A DNA stretch of 61,038 nucleotides from an uncultured Bacilli bacterium (GTDB lineage: Bacteria > Bacillota_I > Bacilli_A > RF39 > UBA660). The stretch is from assembly GCA_934101865.1 (NCBI GenBank), contig CAKOSA010000004.1, positions 1 to 61,038 on the forward strand. The letters are read 5' to 3'. Below the pieces are notes generated by a model. It ran no database searches, was not told where the DNA came from, and saw only the letters and a program-made list of their open reading frames with translations. Below, one piece after another: positions 8,218 to 16,636 of the stretch (positions within the stretch are counted from its first letter, which is position 1; each line of letters begins with the position of its first letter). A program made the position numbers and the translations under genes.

Positions 8218-9101
8218 TGAGATGGTCATATTCGATAGTGGCAGTTATAATATTGGGGTTGTTTAGTTTATTTATATTATTCTTATTCGAAGAGGCAACA
8301 GTTGCTAATGAACAAGATTATTATAATTTAAAAGAAACAACCGAGGCAGCGATGTATGAAGCCGTTGATGTTGCTTATTATAGGGATACAGGAAATATTA
8401 AGATAATTCAGGAAAAGTTTATTGAAAGTTTTTTAAGAAGATTTGCCCAGAATCAAAAATTAGACAATTATAATGTACAATTTTACGATATAATGGAAGA
8501 GCCTGCTAAGGTTACTATAAAAGTAAGTAATGATACAGATTCTTATAACATTTATGGTAGTAGATCACAAGTTAGAGTTGTTAATAAATTGTCGGCTATA
8601 TTAGATACTCCAGATGATGAATTTTTCAGTAATGGAAGTGATAGCTGTACAAGAATAAGAGTTATTTACTCAGCCCCTTGGGGAGAACCTACACCAAATG
8701 GATCTAGTAGACATTATAGTGGTTCGTTTGAATTAAATGACTGGAATGGATATAAGGCAACGAGCATAACTTATGTAGGCAGTTGGAGAACTAGTATTGG
8801 TTCTAATAACAATATTTTAGTTGCATCTAAGTTAATGGATACTTATGAAAGTACTAAAAGTGATGTCTTTAAGAGTTACAGTGATAGTAATTATAATGGT
8901 GTTGTAAGGTCAAACTTTCAGGTTGGGGCTTTTGCTAATATTAGTAATATGAATACTGCGGTTAGTGGTAATAATGTAACGACATCGTTTGATTATAGTT
9001 GTGATGTTAGTATGGGTGCAATGGTAAATGGTCAAGAGAAAGAAATTTGTATGCTTGGTACTATGTACCGAGTTGAATATAAGAAAGATAATTGTAATTA
9101 G
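8217..9101 (+). CDS. Membrane-anchored pilin-like (TadE-type) protein, unknown family
   Basis: Start chosen at the ATG overlapping the upstream stop (TAATG), giving 294 residues. A single N-terminal hydrophobic helix (about 5-25) begins right after MRWSYS. A helical stretch with acidic residues follows (EEATVANEQDYYNLKETTE), then a beta-rich outer domain with four or more Cys. This pseudopilin-like topology suggests a minor pilin or tip subunit of the Tad-like system. I do not recognise a specific family beyond that. Confidence 0.55.
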   Translation: MRWSYSIVAVIILGLFSLFILFLFEEATVANEQDYYNLKETTEAAMYEAVDVAYYRDTGNIKIIQEKFIESFLRRFAQNQKLDNYNVQFYDIMEEPAKVTIKVSNDTDSYNIYGSRSQVRVVNKLSAILDTPDDEFFSNGSDSCTRIRVIYSAPWGEPTPNGSSRHYSGSFELNDWNGYKATSITYVGSWRTSIGSNNNILVASKLMDTYESTKSDVFKSYSDSNYNGVVRSNFQVGAFANISNMNTAVSGNNVTTSFDYSCDVSMGAMVNGQEKEICMLGTMYRVEYKKDNCN

Positions 9102-9122
9102 AAAAGAAAGGAAGGAAGAAAA

Positions 9123-10040
9123 ATGGGAAATTTAAGTGGTACACTTAAAAAGTTTATGGGTAACAAGAATACTGTTACTATAGTGGGGGTTTTGATTTGT
9201 ATACTTGTACTTTACTTTGGGTACAATTATAGGGTTAATAAGGCAGTGAAGATGGTTAGAGTTCCTTATGCTTTAGAGACTATACAACCTAAGACAAAGA
9301 TTACAAGTGAAATGATTGGGTATATGGAAGTACCAGAATCTTTTGAGGGTAACTATTATACTTATGGTGATATTAATAGTTTAATTGGTAAGTATTCTAG
9401 CTATAATACTATAATACCTGCTGGTAGTTTATTCTATGATGAGTTTGTTATTACTGAGGATAAGATTCCAGATGCTGTATTTTACAATGTTAAAAAGGGT
9501 TATGTTGTAGATAACTATAAAGTAGGAATGGATACTACTTATGCTAATTCTATTATGCCAGACTCTCTTATTGATATTTATGTTAAATATAATAATAATG
9601 GTAAGGTTAGTTATGGTAAGTTCTTTGAGAATGTTTCTGTACTTGCTGTTAAGGATGGTAGTGGTGCTAATGTATTTGAGAATACAGAAGAGAGTAGGAC
9701 ACCTGCTTATATGTTCTTATCTTTACCTAAAACACAGTACTATGCGTTTAAGTTATTGCAATATGCTAGGGACGAATTTTCTGACTATGGTATAGAAATT
9801 GTTATTGTTCCTAATACACAAGAGTATACGGCTGAAAATGAGGGTGCTGTTAAAGTTAGTAGTAATGATATTTTAGCTTTTGTTGAAGATAAGATTACTA
9901 AGATTGATAGTCAAGATGAAGAGTTTAATAAGTTAAAAGAAGATATGGCTAATCAAAAATTAGAAGATGAAAACCAAGATGATACTACTGATGATAATAG
10001 TGATACTAATAATGATAGTAATGATAATATTAATGGATAA
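9123..10040 (+). CDS. CpaB/RcpC-like SAF-domain pilus assembly protein
   Basis: A 305-residue protein with one N-terminal membrane helix (about 19-36). A SAF-type domain follows: VPYALETIQPKTKITSEMIGYMEVP, then GKYSSYNTIIPAGSLFYDEFV. A beta-rich domain comes next, and the tail is very Asp/Asn-rich (last 35 residues). This is the layout of Flp pilus assembly protein CpaB, which acts in the cell envelope during Tad pilus assembly. It sits immediately before the ATPase gene, as in tad loci. The SD is GAAAGGAAGG. Confidence 0.75.
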   Translation: MGNLSGTLKKFMGNKNTVTIVGVLICILVLYFGYNYRVNKAVKMVRVPYALETIQPKTKITSEMIGYMEVPESFEGNYYTYGDINSLIGKYSSYNTIIPAGSLFYDEFVITEDKIPDAVFYNVKKGYVVDNYKVGMDTTYANSIMPDSLIDIYVKYNNNGKVSYGKFFENVSVLAVKDGSGANVFENTEESRTPAYMFLSLPKTQYYAFKLLQYARDEFSDYGIEIVIVPNTQEYTAENEGAVKVSSNDILAFVEDKITKIDSQDEEFNKLKEDMANQKLEDENQDDTTDDNSDTNNDSNDNING

Positions 10041-10058
10041 TAGATAAGGAGGGTTATT

Positions 10059-11444
10059 ATGGATGGTGGTTTTACACAAGTTGATTTTGGTCCATTACAA
10101 ACGTTTTTGGAAAATGATGATATAACCGATATTTCTTATAGTAATAATGGACAGGTTTGGTTAAAGACTTTATCTAAGGGTGTATACAGAGTAGAGAATA
10201 CGGGAGTTGATAATGCTTTAATAGAGAAGATAGCCTTTCAGTGTGCAAATACAATGGGTAAGACATTTAATATGGCTAATCCGTTCTTGGATGCTGAAAG
10301 TGCTGAACTTCGTATGAACTTTGTTCATGATTCTATTGCTAAGAATGGGATTGCTTTACTTATAAGAAAGACTCCAGCTAAGATAAGGCTTGAGAAGGAT
10401 AAGATTATTAAAGAGGATTATATTAGACTTGATATTCACGATTTTCTACTTAAATGTGTAGAGGGTCACTGTAATATTTTGGTTAGTGGTGAAACTGGTA
10501 GTGGTAAAACGGAGTTTGTTAAGTATTTGGCTGCTCATACGAAAGAGAATGAAAAGATTATTACTATTGAGGATACTTTGGAGCTGCATTTGGATAAGAT
10601 ATTTCCACACCGTGATATTGTTGCTATGAAAACTAATAATATTGCTAGTTATAGTGATGTACTTGTTACTTGTATGAGACAGAATCCTAGATGGATACTT
10701 TTATCAGAGGTAAGAAGTGCGGAAGCGGTTATGGCTGTTAGGAACTCTATTAGTTCGGGACATAATATTTTATCGACAATACACGCTGATAAGGCAGCTT
10801 CTATTCCAAATCGTTTATATAGTTTGTTAGAGTCTAATTTGGATTTGGAACAATTTCTAAGAAGTATTCATAGATATGTTCAACTTGGTGTTCATATTAA
10901 GGGTTATTATAGTAAGGAGCTTGGTAGGTTTCATAGAGAGGTATGTGAAGTAACGGAGTTTTATGTTACTGAGAATAATGAAGCTAAGAGTAATACTATT
11001 TATAAGAAGACTCCTGATGGTAAGTTTACTATTAAGAATCCTACTAAGTATTTACTTGGATACTTAGAGAGTCAGGGAGTTATAATGCAACCGGATATTT
11101 TGGTTAAAGAGGAATTTCACGAAGTTAAGGATGACTTTGTTATAGATAAGTCTACGGGAGAAATGAGAAATAATAATGCTAATCTTAATATGAATACTAC
11201 TAATAATATTAATAGTGGTAATATTAATAGTGTTAATGCTAATTATAGAGTAGATAATAGTAGTAATAATATGGCTATTAATAGTAATGCACGTAGTGTC
11301 CAACCTCAAAATAGTATTCCTAATAATATGGGTTATAATAATCCTAATGTAAATAATATATATGGATTTAATAATGGTTATGTAATGCCAAATCAAGTTA
11401 CACCTGTAAACCCTGTTAATATTAATAATCAGAGTAATGGTTAG
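10059..11444 (+). CDS. CpaF/TadA-type pilus assembly ATPase with Asn-rich tail
   Basis: A 461-residue secretion ATPase that powers pilin assembly at the inner face of the membrane. Walker A is G144-E-T-G-S-G-K-T151. It is followed by the Asp-box region ITIEDTLELHLD, then WILLSEVRSAEAVMA (Walker B-like) and SGHNILSTIHAD (His box). From about residue 350 the protein becomes a low-complexity tail dominated by Asn, which the family normally lacks. The SD is AAGGAGGG. It is co-transcribed with cpaB-, tadB- and tadC-like genes. Confidence 0.88.
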   Translation: MDGGFTQVDFGPLQTFLENDDITDISYSNNGQVWLKTLSKGVYRVENTGVDNALIEKIAFQCANTMGKTFNMANPFLDAESAELRMNFVHDSIAKNGIALLIRKTPAKIRLEKDKIIKEDYIRLDIHDFLLKCVEGHCNILVSGETGSGKTEFVKYLAAHTKENEKIITIEDTLELHLDKIFPHRDIVAMKTNNIASYSDVLVTCMRQNPRWILLSEVRSAEAVMAVRNSISSGHNILSTIHADKAASIPNRLYSLLESNLDLEQFLRSIHRYVQLGVHIKGYYSKELGRFHREVCEVTEFYVTENNEAKSNTIYKKTPDGKFTIKNPTKYLLGYLESQGVIMQPDILVKEEFHEVKDDFVIDKSTGEMRNNNANLNMNTTNNINSGNINSVNANYRVDNSSNNMAINSNARSVQPQNSIPNNMGYNNPNVNNIYGFNNGYVMPNQVTPVNPVNINNQSNG

Positions 11445-11458
11445 AAAGTAGGTGAGTT

Positions 11459-12355
11459 ATGATAGAGATAGTAATAGTTGGTATAATTATTGTATTTATT
11501 GTTTTATATCGTTCTAGTAATGGGGAAAATGTATATAAGTTTTTAGTTGATCAAACGGCAGATACTTATAATAAGCTTGCTCCTTATTCTTTCAAGATGA
11601 TGAGGGACAAGGTTAAGGAACTGGGTCTTGAATATAGTGTCAAGCAATATACTATTCAGATTATTATATTTGCGGGATTCGCTGGCTTAGTTGGATACTT
11701 TTATTTCTATGATTTAGTTGTTGTAGTTGTATATGCTTGTATAGCTGTAGCGGTTATTCCTTATCTTACTTATTTGAGGTGTAAAAGGCAATATAGTGAG
11801 TTTATATTTGAACAAGTACAGGTATATACTACGAATACGATAATGGAGTTTGCAACGACAAAGGCTTTTGTTAAGGCTCTAGAGGGAGTTGTTGAGTCTG
11901 GGGTATTAGAGGATCCGGTTTTATCTGATGTTAAGACAATGATTGCTTTATCTTATGAGAATGGTGATATAGAGGATTCTATTAAATATATGGATTCTAA
12001 GTATCCTTTCTATATGGTTAAGAATATGCATCAACTTTTCTTACAGGTTACTAAAGAGGGTGCTAAGGATACGGAAGAGACTTTTAATAATATGCTTAAT
12101 GATATTGACCTTCTTGTTGATGGTGTTTATAGGGATAGAAGTGATAGGAAGTTATTCCACAGACAGTTTGTTATATTTGGTCTTGTTCTTTATGCTATTA
12201 TAGTACTGGTACAGTTACTTCTTGGAGTGGATTCTTATATTAAGCTTTTGGATAGTCTTATTGTTACGATAATGGTACACGGAGTTGTATTTATTAATAG
12301 TTACTTTCTTCTTAAGGGAGAAAAATATTATAACGAGAATGTGGGTGCGGAATAA
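11459..12355 (+). CDS. TadB-like type II secretion F-domain membrane protein
   Basis: A 298-residue integral membrane protein. It has an N-terminal helix, a pair of helices around 65-100, a cytoplasmic helical domain resembling the T2SSF fold (residues about 110-215), and two C-terminal helices. In Tad systems two such proteins form the membrane platform that couples the CpaF ATPase to pilin extraction. It overlaps the next, TadC-like gene by one base, matching the usual tadA-tadB-tadC order. Confidence 0.7.
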   Translation: MIEIVIVGIIIVFIVLYRSSNGENVYKFLVDQTADTYNKLAPYSFKMMRDKVKELGLEYSVKQYTIQIIIFAGFAGLVGYFYFYDLVVVVVYACIAVAVIPYLTYLRCKRQYSEFIFEQVQVYTTNTIMEFATTKAFVKALEGVVESGVLEDPVLSDVKTMIALSYENGDIEDSIKYMDSKYPFYMVKNMHQLFLQVTKEGAKDTEETFNNMLNDIDLLVDGVYRDRSDRKLFHRQFVIFGLVLYAIIVLVQLLLGVDSYIKLLDSLIVTIMVHGVVFINSYFLLKGEKYYNENVGAE

Positions 12356-13149
12356 TGTATATAGAAATTCTTATTGTTATTATTGTAATTGGCTTTATTT
12401 TGGTGTATAATAATGTTATAAGTACTAATAGATTCTTTGATGAGAATTCAAAAGTATTTCTAGCTATTAAAGAGAAGGATTATGATTTCTTACTTAGGGC
12501 TAAGTATGGTGAGAAGGTTTATGATCCTAATGAAGTATTTATGAGAAGAATTAGGAAGGCTATAATGGTTACGTTCTTATTTCTATTTATATTTATTTCT
12601 AAGATTAGTGCTTTATATATTCTTATTTCTTTAGCTATTGGAGTTCTTGTATTTAAGCTTCCTTATATTGATTTAAAGAAGTATTATAAACAACATTTGA
12701 ATGTTATTGACTCTTTACTTCCTTATTATTTGAAGAGTTTAGAGGTACTTGTTCAGCATTATACAGTGCCTGTTGCTCTTGCTAAGAGTATAGAGGATGC
12801 TCCAGCAGTGTTTAAGCCTGGTCTTAAGGAGTTAGTAGCTAAGATTGAGGCTGGAGACTCTAGTGTGGATCCTTATATGGATTTTGCAAAGGAGTATCCG
12901 GTTAGGGATTCTATGAGAATGATGAGGCTTTTGTATAGGCTTGGGTTAGGTGAACAAGAGATGAAACACGAGCAAATGGTATCGTTTTCGAAGTCTGTTT
13001 CTTCACTTCAACTTAAAGCAAGAGAGCAAAAGTATAAGGCAAGATTAGATTCTATGGAAAATCAAACTATGAAGATGTTAGTATGTACAGGCGGAAGTGC
13101 TTTGTTAATATTACTTATTGCGGCATTTCAGATGCTTGGTTCATCATAA
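12355..13149 (+). CDS. TadC-like type II secretion F-domain membrane protein
   Basis: A 264-residue membrane protein with helices near the N-terminus (3-20), at about 65-100 and at the C-terminus (240-260). Between them is a helical cytoplasmic domain (LLPYYLKSLEVLVQHYTVPVAL and following). It starts on the stop codon of the TadB-like gene. It is the expected partner platform protein for the CpaF-type ATPase. The domain call follows layout and gene order more than strong motifs. Confidence 0.68.
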   Translation: MYIEILIVIIVIGFILVYNNVISTNRFFDENSKVFLAIKEKDYDFLLRAKYGEKVYDPNEVFMRRIRKAIMVTFLFLFIFISKISALYILISLAIGVLVFKLPYIDLKKYYKQHLNVIDSLLPYYLKSLEVLVQHYTVPVALAKSIEDAPAVFKPGLKELVAKIEAGDSSVDPYMDFAKEYPVRDSMRMMRLLYRLGLGEQEMKHEQMVSFSKSVSSLQLKAREQKYKARLDSMENQTMKMLVCTGGSALLILLIAAFQMLGSS

Positions 13150-13203
13150 TATAGACGTATTAGAAAGAAAAAATGAATTATTATATTTAAAGGAGGTGAA
13201 AGG

Positions 13204-13392
13204 ATGAAAGAAGCAACAGGTGAAGTAAGTATGACTATTGTTACGTTGGTTGCTATTGCTGTTATTGGAGCGATACTAGCATCACAATGGGATACTATTA
13301 AAAATTATGTTACAGACTTATGGGGAGCTGGTCAGTCATCTACTGCTGGAAATGGCTATGATAATGTTATTAAGAAGAAAGATACTCCATAA
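13204..13392 (+). CDS. Small Flp-like major pilin candidate
   Basis: A 62-residue protein with a very strong SD (AAAGGAGGTGAAA). MKEATG is followed by a hydrophobic helix (about 8-27) and a short hydrophilic tail. Size, position after TadC and strong translation signal suggest the main pilin. The N-terminus shares the pattern M-[KR]-[ED]-[SA]-[FT]-G with the two following proteins. This suggests a common short leader cut after Gly6, but the usual Glu at +5 of Flp pilins is absent. Confidence 0.65.
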   Translation: MKEATGEVSMTIVTLVAIAVIGAILASQWDTIKNYVTDLWGAGQSSTAGNGYDNVIKKKDTP

Positions 13393-13420
13393 TATACAAT
13401 TTAGAAAAGAGGTGTTTTAA

Positions 13421-13870
13421 ATGAGGGAAAGCTTTGGTGGGTTATTTATGATGGTTTTACTACTTATTATTCTAACTGTGGTTGTTGCTTTTGCAGCAAT
13501 TGGGCTTTCCATAGGTAAAACATTTCGAGTGAAAAATCAGATTATTGCTTATATTGAAGAATATGAGGGTTGTAAAATATCAACTGGTAATAATTCAGGA
13601 AAAGCAGGAGTTTGTGATGGTGATAAAGCAGCAACGAAGATTAATGAATATCTTGCTAATTCTGGTTATAACAATGGTTATAATGTTGTTATGTTGGATT
13701 CTAATGAGGGAAAGGGTTATTATTACGAAGTTACAGTATATGCAACTTGGTACCTTCCCTTTGTAAGTTCCAATAATAAAAGTGTATTTGCTTCTTCTGC
13801 CGGTAATGGTACGGGAGGAAGTTGGAGTATAAGAGGAAAAACAGATCTTATTATGAGAGGTGTTAATTAA
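13421..13870 (+). CDS. Pilin-like protein (TadE/minor pilin type) 1
   Basis: A 149-residue protein beginning MRESFG, then a hydrophobic helix (about 9-30). A conserved segment FRVKNQIIAYIEEYEGC follows, then a beta-rich domain with two Cys. The segment F-x-V-K-x-Q-I-I-x-x-I-E-E-Y-E-G is shared with the next protein, so the two are paralogues. It probably forms a minor pilin or pseudopilin. It ends directly against the next start codon. Confidence 0.6.
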   Translation: MRESFGGLFMMVLLLIILTVVVAFAAIGLSIGKTFRVKNQIIAYIEEYEGCKISTGNNSGKAGVCDGDKAATKINEYLANSGYNNGYNVVMLDSNEGKGYYYEVTVYATWYLPFVSSNNKSVFASSAGNGTGGSWSIRGKTDLIMRGVN

Positions 13871-14292
13871 TGAAGGATTCTTTTGGTTCAGCATATATGA
13901 TATATGTATTTATATTTTTTGTTATTATATTTGTTATTTTTATTTCTTTAATACTTAAATATGCTCAAGCATTTAAGGTTAAGGATCAGATAATTAGTAT
14001 AATAGAGGAGTATGAGGGGTATGATTATAGGGTTATTGATGATATTCAAAATTATATAGAATCTACTTCTTATAGAACTGAAATTGATAATAAAACTTAT
14101 AATAAGATAGATGGAGATTGTAATACAGAATATAGATATTGTATTGCTAAGCATTCTACTGGTGATGTAACATATTATACAGTATACACTTTTGTTAGTT
14201 GGAATTTTCCATTCTTTAACCTTAGTGGAGTTTGGAATATACAAGGGGAAACTAGACCTGTTATATCTAATGTAGTGCAAGATTATAGTTAA
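13870..14292 (+). CDS. Pilin-like protein (TadE/minor pilin type) 2
   Basis: A 140-residue paralogue of the preceding protein. It begins MKDSFG, has a hydrophobic helix (about 9-30), then FKVKDQIISIIEEYEGYD, then a beta-rich end with SWNFPFF and WNIQGETRP. The preceding protein has comparable WYLPF and WSIRGKTD segments, so similarity runs the whole length. It starts on the stop codon of its neighbour (TAATG). A minor pilin role is inferred. Confidence 0.6.
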   Translation: MKDSFGSAYMIYVFIFFVIIFVIFISLILKYAQAFKVKDQIISIIEEYEGYDYRVIDDIQNYIESTSYRTEIDNKTYNKIDGDCNTEYRYCIAKHSTGDVTYYTVYTFVSWNFPFFNLSGVWNIQGETRPVISNVVQDYS

Positions 14293-14304
14293 GGAGGAGA
14301 GATT

Positions 14305-15273
14305 ATGAATGTAATAGTTGCTAATAAGAATAAGGATTTATTTAGTAATTTGGATGTTGATGTTATTAGAAGTGAATATGGTGAATTTACGGTAGAAGAA
14401 CTTATACAGATGTTTTCTAATTTCTTCTTTAATAGAATGTTTTTGGATATTACTGCTATTGAGGGATATGAGAATTTGGGTAATATCCAAAAATTGTCTA
14501 TGAATATGGATATGAGTAAGGTTATTTTTTATTTAGATGATTTTGAGTCTACTAATAATCCTAATTATATATCTAATTTGATTAGTATGGGGATATATAA
14601 TTTTACTCGTAATTTAGAGGGGCTTATGTATTTATATAATCATCCTAATAGTTATAAGGATGTTGCTCATCTTCATATACTTGGTGGGAGTATGAATCTT
14701 AGTAATAATAATAATAATAATAATAGGGTTAATACTAATAAGAGTATGGATAATATTATGAGAGGTGGTGCTAAAATTGTTGGGTTTAAGAACCTTACTT
14801 TACACGCTGGAGCTACATCTCTTGTATATATGATAAAGAAGTATTTATCTACTTATAAGAATGTTGTAGCAATAGAAGTTGATAAGAAGGATTTTACTTA
14901 TTTTAGGGATAGGGAACTTGTTTCTATTAGTGATAGTGATGTTAGTAATGTTATTGATAAGTATAGGAATGTTGATGTAATACTTATTGATTTAAATAAT
15001 TCTCGTAATACTCATTTATGTGATGATGTTATATATTTAGTGGAGCCTTCTACTATTAGACTTAATAGGCTTATGCTTATTAATAAGAATGTTTTTAATG
15101 ATTTAAGGAATCATAAGATAGTACTTAATAAGAGTTTACTTGATAGTAATGATATTAGTGATTTTGAGAGGGAAGCTGGTATTAAGTTATTTGCTAATAT
15201 TCCTCCTATTAATGATAAGGGTGATGATTTTAGTGCTTTGTCTATGATGCTTAATAAGTTAGAAATTGATTAG
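14305..15273 (+). CDS. TadZ/CpaE-like protein with altered P-loop
   Basis: A 322-residue cytosolic protein. The N-terminal third resembles the receiver-like domain of TadZ. An Asn-rich linker (NLSNNNNNNNR, about 132-142) separates it from a ParA/MinD-like C-terminal half. The expected Walker A appears as FKNLTLHAGATSLVYMI, without a GK[TS] triplet, so classical ATP hydrolysis is doubtful. Tad systems use TadZ to localise the assembly machine at a pole. Here it closes the operon, 12 nt after the last pilin-like gene, with SD AAGGAGGAG. Confidence 0.65.
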   Translation: MNVIVANKNKDLFSNLDVDVIRSEYGEFTVEELIQMFSNFFFNRMFLDITAIEGYENLGNIQKLSMNMDMSKVIFYLDDFESTNNPNYISNLISMGIYNFTRNLEGLMYLYNHPNSYKDVAHLHILGGSMNLSNNNNNNNRVNTNKSMDNIMRGGAKIVGFKNLTLHAGATSLVYMIKKYLSTYKNVVAIEVDKKDFTYFRDRELVSISDSDVSNVIDKYRNVDVILIDLNNSRNTHLCDDVIYLVEPSTIRLNRLMLINKNVFNDLRNHKIVLNKSLLDSNDISDFEREAGIKLFANIPPINDKGDDFSALSMMLNKLEID

Positions 15274-15312
15274 TTTACACTTTATATTATTGATGTAAAT
15301 AGACAGTGTAAA
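15274..15312 (+). other. Inverted repeat and GTGTAAA repeats after the Tad-like operon
   Basis: TTTACACT (15274-15281) pairs perfectly with AGTGTAAA (15305-15312). Further GTGTAAA copies lie at about 15314, 15337 and 15346. It may form an mRNA 3'-end hairpin, but there is no T run. Clustered short repeats could instead be protein-binding sites. Confidence 0.4.
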
Positions 15313-15359
15313 GGTGTAAAATGATTATACACATAGTGTAAAGTGTGTAAATAAAAAAT

Positions 15360-15500
15360 TGCCCTGTATATAATAGCAGTTTTTGAAAAACTGTAATAGA
15401 TAATGTGCAGAAATTGAAAAACTGTATACTTAGTACCGAAAGTATAAGATTGATATTTCTATTAACTTAGAAGATATATATGCTTCTTTTTTTCTTTTTT
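15360..15500 (+). repeat. CAGTTTTTGAAAAACTG repeat element with hairpins and terminator
   Basis: The palindrome CAGTTTTTGAAAAACTG (15377-15393) is followed by GTGCAGAAATTGAAAAACTG, then a TATACT/AGTATA hairpin. An AGAAG/CTTCT hairpin with a long T tract ends it at about 15500. Related sequence occurs at 24216-24308. The 15274-15613 gap has no protein gene; this element and the preceding repeats are what it holds. It could be a small RNA or a MITE-like remnant. Confidence 0.45.
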
Positions 15501-15613
15501 AGTTCGCAATAGCGTACTCTTATAAAAAAGGAATGTGAATATTTTGTGATTTATAGTCGGAACTACTTGCATAAGGGGGAAAAATGTTGTAAAATGTTAG
15601 TAAGGAGGAGTTT

Positions 15614-16093
15614 ATGAAAAAGACAGATTATATTTTAATAGGCGTTGTAGCTTTAATTATTATCCTTAGTATTTTTGTTGTTAAGGGTACAAATAAAGAA
15701 GAAAAAACTAATGTAGAGAAGGTAACCTTAGTTGGTGATGCCGGACTTGTTAAAGTTGGTTATAGTGACTATGATACATCTATTAAGAATGGTGAAGGGC
15801 AACTTATTATCATAGAAAGAACAGGATGTACATATTGTGAGAAGTTTATGCCTATTGCTGAGGAAGTTGCAACAGAGAAGAATATTCCTATTAGATATAT
15901 TGATATTGCAGAAATTAGTGAAGATGAACTTAATAGTTTAACTACTTCAAACAATTACTTTAAGAAGAATACTGAATGGGGAACTCCAACTACTTTACTT
16001 ATGAATGGTAGTGATGTTATTGATAGTATAAGTGGTTATGTTGAGAAAGATAAATTAAATGAGTTTATTGATAAAAATGTTAATTTAGGTTAG
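15614..16093 (+). CDS. Membrane-anchored thioredoxin-like protein (CTYC motif)
   Basis: A 159-residue protein with an N-terminal hydrophobic helix (about 6-23) and a thioredoxin-like domain. The redox pair C72/C75 lies in IIIERTGCTYCEKF, and the cis-Pro segment is EWGTPTTLLM. It resembles the CSNC protein at 4492 in length and layout. The two bracket the Tad-like operon, whose exported proteins are Cys-rich. A role in extracytoplasmic thiol chemistry is inferred. The SD TAAGGAGGAG is strong. Confidence 0.75.
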   Translation: MKKTDYILIGVVALIIILSIFVVKGTNKEEKTNVEKVTLVGDAGLVKVGYSDYDTSIKNGEGQLIIIERTGCTYCEKFMPIAEEVATEKNIPIRYIDIAEISEDELNSLTTSNNYFKKNTEWGTPTTLLMNGSDVIDSISGYVEKDKLNEFIDKNVNLG

Positions 16094-16103
16094 GATGTGA
16101 AAA

Positions 16104-16580
16104 ATGAGTGATACTTATAAGTTAGCTAAAAGGTTTAAGAGGAAATATCCTTTAACGGTGGCGTGGAGACTTAGAAGTCATTGTAAAGTAATTGATATGC
16201 ACCTTAATAAGAGTGAAGGAGAAGAGATTCTATACTTGTTTATGGGACAAAAGAATGAAAATCCTTTTGATTTTGTTAATACTAATGTTATTGTTCTTAC
16301 TAATAAGAGAATAATGGTAGCTACAAAGAGGATTGTCTTTGGATATTTCTTTATATCTATTACTCCAGAAATGTATAATGATCTTACTATTAAGAAGGGA
16401 TTATTATGGGGTACTGTAATTATTGATACTATTAAGGAAAATTGTTACTTTACTAATATTGATCCTAAGGCATTACCGGAAATTGAAACTAATATCACGG
16501 AAATTATGGCAAGGGTTCAAAAGGAATGTGAAGTTCCTATTAGACGTAATAAGGCTATGGCTAAAAGTATTGAAAGTTAA
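16104..16580 (+). CDS. PH-domain-like protein (YokE/bPH type)
   Basis: A 158-residue soluble protein. The core from about 45 to 130 (FVNTNVIVLTNKRIMVATKR and following strands to TIKENCYFTNIDP) matches the seven-stranded bacterial PH fold seen in YokE-like proteins. Ligands and roles are mostly unknown for that family. It starts 10 nt after the thioredoxin-like gene and ends at a terminator, so the two form a short operon. The family call rests on pattern recognition. Confidence 0.6.
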   Translation: MSDTYKLAKRFKRKYPLTVAWRLRSHCKVIDMHLNKSEGEEILYLFMGQKNENPFDFVNTNVIVLTNKRIMVATKRIVFGYFFISITPEMYNDLTIKKGLLWGTVIIDTIKENCYFTNIDPKALPEIETNITEIMARVQKECEVPIRRNKAMAKSIES

Positions 16581-16607
16581 TAAGTGTTTAGGCACTTATT
16601 TTTTCTT
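16579..16607 (+). terminator. Terminator after the PH-domain gene
   Basis: AATAAGTG pairs with CACTTATT, followed by TTTTCTTTT. It begins at the stop codon. Confidence 0.75.
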
Positions 16608-16636
16608 TTGGAATATCTTATTATTGGGTGATATTT

